Positions 6,002 to 11,203 of a DNA stretch of 11,203 nt are shown piece after piece. Location of the stretch: assembly GCA_030150315.1 (NCBI GenBank), contig JASLGB010000309.1, positions 1 through 11,203 on the forward strand. The letters run 5' to 3'. Both the position numbers and the translations under genes were made by a program. Each line of letters opens with the position of its first letter. Within the stretch, counting starts at the first letter, position 1. Below the pieces are notes generated by a model, which saw only the letters and a program-made list of their open reading frames with translations, did not search any database and was not told where the DNA came from. Source of the stretch: Dokdonella sp. Its GTDB lineage: Bacteria; Pseudomonadota; Gammaproteobacteria; Xanthomonadales; Rhodanobacteraceae.

Positions 6002-6030
6002 AGTGTACCCGGTCAGCGCGTTCAACGGTA
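6002..6030 (-). promoter_or_regulatory. Tentative tRNA-Lys promoter overlapping the queC end
   Basis: On the minus strand TACACT (6007-6002) is a four-of-six -10 match, followed by GCGCGCCCCC, a GC-rich discriminator like that of the tRNA-Phe promoter. At a 17-base spacing the -35 position reads only TACCGT (6030-6025); TTGAAC lies at 6025-6020, but its 12-base spacing is too short. The tRNA could also be read from the queC transcript. Confidence 0.35.
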
Positions 6031-6738
6031 GCGCGTCGTGTCCGCGACACCTGCAGAGACGAAACCCGCAGCGCGCAAATGGCAGGCATCGCAATACCCG
6101 CAGGCATTGCCGTCGTCGTCGGCCTGATAGCAGGAAACGGTCTGCGCGAAGTCGACGCAGAGGCGCACGCCTTCGCGCACGATGTCGCCCTTTCCGAGCG
6201 ACATCAGCGGTGCCTGGATACGCAACGCGCGACCTTCGACGCCGGCCTTGGTCGCGACGTTGGCGAGCCGCTCGAATGCCTCGATGAACGCGGGTCGGCA
6301 ATCGGGATAGCCCGAATAGTCCACCGCGTTGACGCCACAGAAGATGTCCTGCGCGCCGAGCACCTCGGCCCATCCGAGCGCGACCGAAAGCATGATCGTG
6401 TTGCGCGCAGGCACATAGGTCACGGGAATGCCGGCGCCGCCTTCTTCCGGCACATCGATGTCGGCCGTCAGGGCGGAACCGCCGATGCTGCGCAGGTCGA
6501 CATGGACGGTCTTGTGTTCACTGGCACCGAGCATGCGCGAGACGCGCTGCGAAGCCTCCAGTTCGGACGCGTGGCGCTGGCCGTAGTCGACGCTGAGCGC
6601 GTAGCAGTCAAAGCCCTGCTCGCGCGCGATGGCGAGCACGACGGCCGAATCCATTCCGCCGGAAACGAGGACAACGGCACGCCGCGGAGCGTCGGCCGCA
6701 GGCAGCTGGCTCGAATTCGAAGGGTCAACAGCTTGCAT
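6022..6738 (-). CDS. queC: 7-cyano-7-deazaguanine synthase QueC
   Basis: Converts 7-carboxy-7-deazaguanine, ammonia and ATP to preQ0, the precursor of queuosine at the wobble base of GUN-anticodon tRNAs. The 238-residue protein has the ATP-pyrophosphatase P-loop SGGMDS (26-31), then DYGQRH (51-56), VPARNTIML (109-117), the family signature GVNAVDYSGYPDCRP (135-149) and a zinc site C203-x9-C213-x2-C216-x2-C219. The ATG at 6738 follows GAGAGAG with an eight-base spacer. An in-frame ATG at 6786 lacks a binding site and would add a non-conserved lead. About 18 residues before the first strand make its N-terminus slightly long. It follows queE on the same strand after a 107-base gap, and the tRNA-Lys gene comes next. 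The other pathway enzymes (FolE, QueD) are not in the window. Confidence 0.97.
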   Translation of the reverse strand: MQAVDPSNSSQLPAADAPRRAVVLVSGGMDSAVVLAIAREQGFDCYALSVDYGQRHASELEASQRVSRMLGASEHKTVHVDLRSIGGSALTADIDVPEEGGAGIPVTYVPARNTIMLSVALGWAEVLGAQDIFCGVNAVDYSGYPDCRPAFIEAFERLANVATKAGVEGRALRIQAPLMSLGKGDIVREGVRLCVDFAQTVSCYQADDDGNACGYCDACHLRAAGFVSAGVADTTRYR

Positions 6739-6845
6739 CGGCTCAACTCTCTCAGTCGGGGCGATCACCGCCGGAGCTTGCGGCATGTCGCACGCAGTGG
6801 TTGCAGGCTCGCGCCCTGCGTCGGCAGGACAGGCCCGCCGGCCTT
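6739..6845 (-). other. queE-queC intergenic leader with two hairpins
   Basis: On the minus strand a seven-pair stem (6840-6834 with 6828-6822, one G-U, five-base loop) begins just after the queE stop. A second, five-pair hairpin (6819-6815 with 6807-6803) follows. No T-tract is present, and the known preQ1 riboswitch landmarks are not seen. It may be an attenuator or RNA-processing element within the que pair, or have no role. Confidence 0.35.
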
Positions 6846-7556
6846 TCAGCGGCCCGGCGTCGCGCCCCACAGCAGCTTGTGCAATTGCAGCTGCATGCGC
6901 ACCGGCAGGCGGTCTTGGAGAATCCATTCCGCCAGTTGGCGCGGCTCGATCTGGCCGTGCACGGGCGAAAGCAGGACCTGGCAACGCGAGGCCAGCGCGT
7001 GCAGCGTGAGCTGCTCGCGCGCCCAGTCGTAGTCGGCGCGATCGGCCACGACGATCTTGATCTGGTCGTGCGGCAAGACCGCGGCCAGATTGGACCACAG
7101 GTTGCGCGCGCTCTCGCCGGACGCGGGCGCCTTCAGGTCGATGACCTTGCGCACGCGCGGATCGACTTCGGCCACGTCGAGCGCGCCGGAAGTCTCCAGG
7201 GAGACTTCGTAGCCGGCATCGCACAAGCGGCGCAGCAGGACCAGGCAGCGCTTCTGCGACAGTGGCTCGCCGCCGGTCACGCAGACGTGGTTCGCACCAT
7301 GGCTCGCCACTTCGTCCAGCACCTCATCGATGCTGCGCCAGTGGCCGCCGTGGAACGAGTAGGTGGTGTCGCACCAGGTGCAGCGCAACAGACAGCCGGT
7401 GAGGCGCACGAAGACCGTCGGCCAGCCTACGGCGTCGGCCTCGCCCTGCAGCGAATGGAAGATTTCGGTGATGCGCAGCCGCGACTCCGCGGCCGGCGCT
7501 GATTGCTGCGCGATCGCGGCGCCGGCCGCGTCGGTGCTTGCGGCGACGCCATTCAT
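6846..7556 (-). CDS. queE: 7-carboxy-7-deazaguanine synthase QueE (radical SAM)
   Basis: Radical-SAM enzyme that rearranges 6-carboxytetrahydropterin to 7-carboxy-7-deazaguanine, the QueC substrate. The 236-residue protein has ITEIFHSLQGEADAVGWPTVFVRLTGC (29-55 region), the [4Fe-4S]-binding C55-x3-C59-x2-C62 and the SAM-binding GGEP (95-98). Downstream, LETSGALD and DLKAP are typical of the family, as is the closing MQLQLHKLLWG. The first 25 residues are Ala-rich and not conserved. An in-frame GTG sits directly before the ATG at 7556; I chose the ATG because the GAG within the upstream TGAGCG is then nine bases away. It begins ten bases after the cpoB stop, so it is probably read as part of the tol-pal transcript, and queC follows. 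Confidence 0.97.
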   Translation of the reverse strand: MNGVAASTDAAGAAIAQQSAPAAESRLRITEIFHSLQGEADAVGWPTVFVRLTGCLLRCTWCDTTYSFHGGHWRSIDEVLDEVASHGANHVCVTGGEPLSQKRCLVLLRRLCDAGYEVSLETSGALDVAEVDPRVRKVIDLKAPASGESARNLWSNLAAVLPHDQIKIVVADRADYDWAREQLTLHALASRCQVLLSPVHGQIEPRQLAEWILQDRLPVRMQLQLHKLLWGATPGR

Positions 7557-7566
7557 CACGGCGCGC

Positions 7567-8427
7567 TCAGTTGCGCGTTTCCATCTTCAGCGCGCGCAGA
7601 CGGCCCTGCGCGAGACGCGCGGACGTCGTCTCGGGATAGGCCTGGATGACGCGGTTCAGCGTTACCTCGGCAGCGTCCCACTGCTTCTGCTCGTACTGCG
7701 CATAGCCGATCTTCAGCAAGGCGTCGGGCGCCTTCTGGCTCTGCGGGAAGCGCTGCAGCAAGGTCTCGAACGATTCCTGCGCCACCTTGTAGTTCTGCGT
7801 GACGTAGTAGGACTCGCCGAGCCAGTAGTACGCGTTGCCGGCAAGGTCGCCACTCGGGTACTGGTCGATGAAGCTCTGGAAGCGGCGCGCCGATTCGGCG
7901 TAACGGCCGTCTTTCAGCGCGGCGAACGCTTCGTTGTAGGCCGCCTTTTCGGCTGCCGGATCAGCAGACGCGCTGCCGTCGGTGGCAACTGCAGCCCGAT
8001 CACCGCCGGAGAGCGTGTCGTTCGCGCCCGCCTTCGGAGCGGAGCCGAGATCGACTTCGGGCGGATTGTCGTTGCGCGGCGGCGCGGGTGCCGCGGCCGG
8101 CGCGGACGCAGGGCCGCCTCCTTCGAGGCGGCCGATGCGCGAGTCGAGATCGACGTACTGATCCTTGCTGCGCTGCTGGAACTGGCCGAGCTGGTGATTG
8201 AGCTCCTCGACCTGCCCCTGCAACGACTGAACCTGCGACTGCAGCGACTGGATCTGGTTGACCAGGTCGACGGCGTTCCCACGCTGTGCCTGGCCTCCCG
8301 CCTGTTGCTCAAGTCGATCCACGCGCTCGGCCAGCGACAAGCGCTGTGCCTGCGCTACGGGGGCGGACAGCGCGGCGACGGCCACAAGGGCCGTCACCAT
8401 GCCAACCGTGGATTTCAGCGACGTCAT
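7567..8427 (-). CDS. cpoB: Tol-Pal coordinator CpoB (YbgF)
   Basis: Periplasmic protein that binds TolA and, in E. coli, coordinates septal peptidoglycan synthesis by PBP1B with outer-membrane constriction. The 286-residue precursor has a signal peptide with likely cleavage after AQA (27|28). A coiled-coil region rich in Gln (about 30-102, with the QSLQSQVQSLQGQVEEL repeats) mediates trimerisation in the family. A Pro/Ala linker (about 103-155) leads to C-terminal TPR-like repeats (about 160-285), including AYNEAFAALKDGRYAESARRF, AYYWLGESYYVTQNYKVA and ALLKIGYAQYEQKQWDAA. An in-frame GTG directly precedes the ATG at 8427; the ATG fits better because GAAGAAGAG lies about eight bases upstream. 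It lies 21 bases after pal and ten bases before queE, the conserved gene order in gammaproteobacteria. Confidence 0.96.
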   Translation of the reverse strand: MTSLKSTVGMVTALVAVAALSAPVAQAQRLSLAERVDRLEQQAGGQAQRGNAVDLVNQIQSLQSQVQSLQGQVEELNHQLGQFQQRSKDQYVDLDSRIGRLEGGGPASAPAAAPAPPRNDNPPEVDLGSAPKAGANDTLSGGDRAAVATDGSASADPAAEKAAYNEAFAALKDGRYAESARRFQSFIDQYPSGDLAGNAYYWLGESYYVTQNYKVAQESFETLLQRFPQSQKAPDALLKIGYAQYEQKQWDAAEVTLNRVIQAYPETTSARLAQGRLRALKMETRN

Positions 8428-8448
8428 CACGGCGACTCTTCTTCGAAC

Positions 8449-8961
8449 TTACTTCGCGGTGTAGACGATTTCGACGCGACGGTTCTTCGACCAGCAGGAC
8501 TCGTCGTGCTGGCGGCAGACCGGGCGCTCTTCGCCGTAGCTGACCACGTTGAGCTGCGCGGACGACGCGCCGGCGGCATTCAGCGCGCCCTGCACGGCGT
8601 TGCCGCGGCGCTCGCCGAGGCCGAGGTTGTACTCGCGCGAACCGCGCTCGTCGGTATTGCCTTCCAGCGACACGCGAGCTTCCGGGAACTGGCGCAGGTA
8701 TTCCGCGTGGCAGGACATCTGGGCCTGGAACTCCGGCTTGATCTCGGTGCGGTCGAGGTCAAAGTAGACCACGCGCTGACGCAGGCACGAGTCGATGTCG
8801 AGGCTGTCGCGGGTATAGCGACCGCTGGTGTCCATCGGCTCGGTGACGGTCGACTCGGTGGTTTCCGCAGGAGCGACGTCAGGCTTGACCACCTTCTTTT
8901 TGCAGGCAGCGACGCCAGCGACGAGCAATACGGCAAAAGCGATACGCACGGTGTTGTTCAT
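8449..8961 (-). CDS. pal: Peptidoglycan-associated lipoprotein Pal
   Basis: Outer-membrane lipoprotein whose OmpA-like domain binds peptidoglycan diaminopimelate and interacts with TolB. The 170-residue precursor has a signal peptide ending in the lipobox VAAC, with the lipidated Cys20, then a short linker. The OmpA-like domain (about 58-168) has VVYFDLDRTEIKPEF (64-78), GNTDERGSREYNLGLGERR (101-119) and SYGEERP (141-147). NRRVEIVYTAK ends the protein. Four further cysteines (59, 84, 149, 156) lie in the periplasmic domain and could form two disulphides; E. coli Pal has none beyond the lipid cysteine. The ATG at 8961 has a strong GAGGGGAA ribosome binding site. It follows tolB after 108 bases and precedes cpoB. 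Confidence 0.98.
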   Translation of the reverse strand: MNNTVRIAFAVLLVAGVAACKKKVVKPDVAPAETTESTVTEPMDTSGRYTRDSLDIDSCLRQRVVYFDLDRTEIKPEFQAQMSCHAEYLRQFPEARVSLEGNTDERGSREYNLGLGERRGNAVQGALNAAGASSAQLNVVSYGEERPVCRQHDESCWSKNRRVEIVYTAK

Positions 8962-8985
8962 GGTGTTCCCCTCAGCTGGGCTGGA

Positions 8986-9012
8986 GTGACAGGACAGTAG
9001 GACTTTTATAAT
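8986..9012 (+). promoter_or_regulatory. Promoter-like signal reading antisense into tolB
   Basis: On the plus strand a perfect TATAAT (9007-9012) lies 15 bases after GTGACA (8986-8991), a five-of-six -35 match. The spacer is shorter than usual. A transcript would begin near 9019 and run antisense to tolB. The same AT island could serve the minus strand (TATAAA toward pal), but no matching -35 is visible there. Confidence 0.3.
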
Positions 9013-9069
9013 GAACCTTCGCGGCCGGCGAGCCGACCACGAATGCTTGTTCAAACAACAGACAGGGTG

Positions 9070-10401
9070 TCAGCGTTGGCGGAACGGTCCCCACGACGGC
9101 TCACGCACGTCGCCTTCAGCAAGCCCGAGCCGCTGACGAACGCGGCCATCGGCAGACACCGCAAACAGTACGCCACGAGATCCCTCGCTCGCGGCGTACA
9201 GCAGCATGCTTCCGTTGGGTGCAAAACTCGGGGCCTCATCTTGGCTGCCCGGCGACACCAGAGTGGTCTGGTTGGTCGTTCGGTCGAGGACCCCGATACG
9301 ATACACGTTTCCGCTGCCCTGCACCATTGCGAGCTTGACGCCCTTGGCGTCGATCACGCTGGGGCTTGCGCTGTATTGACCGCCGAAGGTGACGCGGGTC
9401 GGTTCGCCACCGGTCACCGGCACCTGGTAGATCTGCGGCTTGCCGGAACGATCCGACGTGAAGTAGAGGCTGCGTCCGTCCGGAGCCCAGGTCGGCTCGG
9501 TATCGATGGAGAAGTGGCGGGTGACCTGGCTGAGCTGCCGGCTGCCCAGATCCATCACGTAGATTTCCGGATTGCCGCTGCGCGACAGGCTCAGCGCGAG
9601 GCGGTTGCCATCCGGCGAGAACGAGGGCGCGCTGTTGATGCCACGACTGTTGGACACGACCTGGCGTGAGCCGGTGGACAGATCCTGCACGTAGATCGAG
9701 GAATTGCCGCTCTCGAATGAGACATAGGCCAGCTTGCGGCCATCCGGCGACCAGGTCGGCGACAGCAGCGACTCGCGCGAACGCACGACCACCTGCGGGT
9801 TGTAGCCGTCCGAATCGGCCACCATCAGGGCGTACTGCAGGTTCGGCGGATTGCCGGTGGCGGTGATGTAAGCGATGCGGGTCCAGAACGCGCCGCGCAC
9901 GCCCAGCACCTTCTCGTAGATCGCATCGGCCACCTGATGGGCGATGTCGCGCACGCCGGTGCGCTGGCCGCTGATCGAGCCGTTCGCCTTGGTCGACTGG
10001 CCGGCAACGTCGAGCAATTCCCATTCGACGCGCAGGCTGCCGTCGGCACCGCCGATCATGCGGCCGACCACCAGCCAGTCCTGCTTGAGCAGGCGCCAGG
10101 TGCCGAACTTCACTTCCGACAGCCGCGTCGGGAATTCGACGATGCTTTCCTTCGGCAGCGTGCGGAACTGGCCCGATCGCGCGAGATCCGCGCGGACGAT
10201 CTCGCCGACATTGAATTCCGGCGGGGTTCCGGCGCCCTCGAAACCGAACGGGATGACGGCAATCGGCAGGGCCGAAGCGCGGCCGTCGATGATGTCGGCG
10301 GTCAAGCCGCCCTGTGCGAACGCAGCCACCGCGGGCATCACGCCGGCCAGCAGCCACACGAGTCGAACCAACCATCCATTCCGCTTAGTCATCGTCCTCA
10401 T
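9070..10401 (-). CDS. tolB: Tol-Pal translocation protein TolB
   Basis: Periplasmic protein that shuttles between Pal and TolA and helps recycle Pal to division sites. The 443-residue precursor has a signal peptide ending AAFA|Q (29|30). LTADIIDG follows, the TolA-contacting segment of mature TolB. The alpha/beta domain (about 45-165) includes IAVIPFGFEG and DWLVVGRM. A beta-propeller (about 200-440) shows the repeats SPTWSPDGRKLAYVSFESG, SAPSFSPDGNRLALSLS, TEPTWAPDGRSLYFTSDRSG and EAPSFAPNGSMLLYAA. The ATG at 10401 overlaps the tolA stop (ATGA), implying translational coupling. Another ATG at 10392 is three codons in, but GAGG would lie only three bases before it. It sits between tolA and pal in the conserved order. 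Confidence 0.98.
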   Translation of the reverse strand: MRTMTKRNGWLVRLVWLLAGVMPAVAAFAQGGLTADIIDGRASALPIAVIPFGFEGAGTPPEFNVGEIVRADLARSGQFRTLPKESIVEFPTRLSEVKFGTWRLLKQDWLVVGRMIGGADGSLRVEWELLDVAGQSTKANGSISGQRTGVRDIAHQVADAIYEKVLGVRGAFWTRIAYITATGNPPNLQYALMVADSDGYNPQVVVRSRESLLSPTWSPDGRKLAYVSFESGNSSIYVQDLSTGSRQVVSNSRGINSAPSFSPDGNRLALSLSRSGNPEIYVMDLGSRQLSQVTRHFSIDTEPTWAPDGRSLYFTSDRSGKPQIYQVPVTGGEPTRVTFGGQYSASPSVIDAKGVKLAMVQGSGNVYRIGVLDRTTNQTTLVSPGSQDEAPSFAPNGSMLLYAASEGSRGVLFAVSADGRVRQRLGLAEGDVREPSWGPFRQR

Positions 10402-11203
10402 CCGTCGTATCTGAAATTGAGGGTGAACCGGCGACTGAACACCTTTTCATACCCCTGGTACGGCAACGGTGCCGCCTTCATCACCGCCTGCTCGATCGAG
10501 GCGCGGGTTGGCGCATCGGCATTGCAGGGCGAACCCACCGTTACCGAAATCACGTCGCCGCCCGGAATCTGCACGATGTTGAGCGTGCAGCGCAGGCCCG
10601 CCGATGCACTGTCCGGGCGATTCCAGTTTTGTGTCACGGCCGCCGAAACCGCCGCGACATAGCGCGCGGTGAGATCGTCGTCCTGGCCACCTGCACCGGT
10701 CTGCGCCTGCGGCGCTTCGCGATCGGCAGCCGGCTGCGCCGACTTGTCTTCCGCCGCGGCCCGGTTGCTGCTTTCCAGCTTCGACAGCTTGTCGCGCTCC
10801 TGCTTGGCCGCCTTCTCCGCCGCCTCGCGCTGCTTGCGCAGGTCGGCGAGCTGTTTCATCTGTTCTTCCTTGAGCTTGCGCGCCTTTTCCTCGCGCGCCT
10901 CCTTTTCCTTCTGCTCCTGCTCCAGCTCGATCTGGCGCTGCTTCTGCTTGGCCTCCTGCTCCTTCTTTTGCGCCTCGGCCTTCTGCTGCGCGATCGCGGC
11001 GATCTTTTCCTGATCGACCAGATCCTGCTTCACCGGCGGCGCTTCCTGTTGCGCGGCCGATTCCTGCGGCTTGGGGGGTTCGGGCTTCGGAGGCTCCGGC
11101 TTGGGAGGTTCGGGTTTCGGCGGCTCGGGCTTTGGCGGCGCCTCGGTTTTCACTTCCGGCGCGGGCTTGGGCGGCGCCGGCTTTCGCGAACCGGATTTCG
11201 GTG
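10398..11203 (-). CDS. tolA: TolA, N-terminus outside the window
   Basis: Inner-membrane protein that links TolQ/TolR, powered by proton motive force, to TolB, Pal and CpoB in the periplasm. The 267 visible residues lack the N-terminal transmembrane helix, which lies beyond the edge; the frame stays open to 11203, so the GTG at 11153 is not the start. A Pro/Lys/Glu tract with five PPKPE-type units comes first. A long charged coiled coil of Lys/Glu/Gln/Ala (about 60-145) corresponds to TolA domain II, and Gly/Asp linkers follow. Domain III (about 173-267) has DLTARYVAAVSAAVTQNWNRP, the cysteine pair in GLRCTLNIVQIPGG and GSPCNAD, and ends RRFTLNFRYDG. The stop overlaps the tolB start. tolQ and tolR would be expected just beyond the edge. 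Confidence 0.97.
   Translation of the reverse strand, partial: PKSGSRKPAPPKPAPEVKTEAPPKPEPPKPEPPKPEPPKPEPPKPQESAAQQEAPPVKQDLVDQEKIAAIAQQKAEAQKKEQEAKQKQRQIELEQEQKEKEAREEKARKLKEEQMKQLADLRKQREAAEKAAKQERDKLSKLESSNRAAAEDKSAQPAADREAPQAQTGAGGQDDDLTARYVAAVSAAVTQNWNRPDSASAGLRCTLNIVQIPGGDVISVTVGSPCNADAPTRASIEQAVMKAAPLPYQGYEKVFSRRFTLNFRYDG
11067..11141 (-). repeat. Five 15-base units coding PPKPE repeats in TolA
   Basis: Five consecutive 15-base units each encode Pro-Pro-Lys-Pro-Glu or a one-residue variant, as in EAPPKPE at one end and PPKPQ at the other. Third codon positions differ between units (ggc, ggt, gga, ggg), so the copies have been under coding selection for some time. The tract extends and stiffens the TolA stalk, and unit number could vary between strains. 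Confidence 0.85.

Noticed and set aside
6739..6845. preQ1 riboswitch before queC
   Set aside because: The A-rich tail and short hairpin pattern of preQ1 aptamers is absent; only generic GC-rich hairpins are present.
5836..7032. Open frame of 398 codons on the plus strand
   Set aside because: It crosses tRNA-Lys and runs antisense to queC and the end of queE; the product shows no domains.
7363..9000. Open frame of 545 codons on the plus strand
   Set aside because: It lies antisense to queE, cpoB and pal, all of which have full domain signatures; the plus-strand product has no recognisable motif and reflects high GC.
11067..11141. Short CRISPR-like array
   Set aside because: The 15-base units are contiguous, in frame and encode PPKPE within TolA, with no spacers.

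Overview
The window is GC-rich, densely packed bacterial chromosome made almost entirely of conserved housekeeping genes. The gene order coaD/rsmD divergent from ftsY, mutY followed by yggX, and tolA-tolB-pal-cpoB-queE-queC-tRNA-Lys points to a gammaproteobacterium. The Pal and TolA sequences and the high GC suggest the Xanthomonadales/Lysobacterales; this placement is inferred from recall of the families and was not searched.

Left block, minus strand, 1919 down to 1: rsmD (16S rRNA methyltransferase), coaD (coenzyme A synthesis), an unrecognised lipoprotein and a YfhL/Alvin-type ferredoxin that runs off the window. Divergent from it, starting at 1988, is a plus-strand run: ftsY (SRP receptor), a short AsmA-like membrane protein, mutY (A:8-oxoG glycosylase), yggX (oxidative damage protection) and, from its own promoter, tRNA-Phe with a clear terminator. 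The genes of this run overlap or nearly touch. Between the AsmA-like gene and mutY, two ATGA stop/start overlaps flank a six-codon minicistron.

Right block, minus strand, 11203 down to 5909: tolA (N-terminus missing), tolB, pal, cpoB (ybgF), queE, queC, then tRNA-Lys. TolA, TolB, Pal and CpoB belong to the Tol-Pal envelope machine that couples the inner membrane, periplasm and outer membrane at division. QueE and QueC make the 7-cyano-7-deazaguanine precursor of queuosine. The two transcription blocks converge in a short gene-free zone between tRNA-Phe and tRNA-Lys (about 5642-5908).

No mobile element, CRISPR array, toxin-antitoxin pair or defence system is visible, and I do not see an undescribed multi-gene system. 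The points worth a second look are small: the unknown lipoprotein, the miniature AsmA-like protein, the start-codon relay before mutY, the shared GC-rich discriminators of the two tRNA promoters, a promoter-like signal on the opposite strand between tolB and pal, and extra cysteines in Pal.
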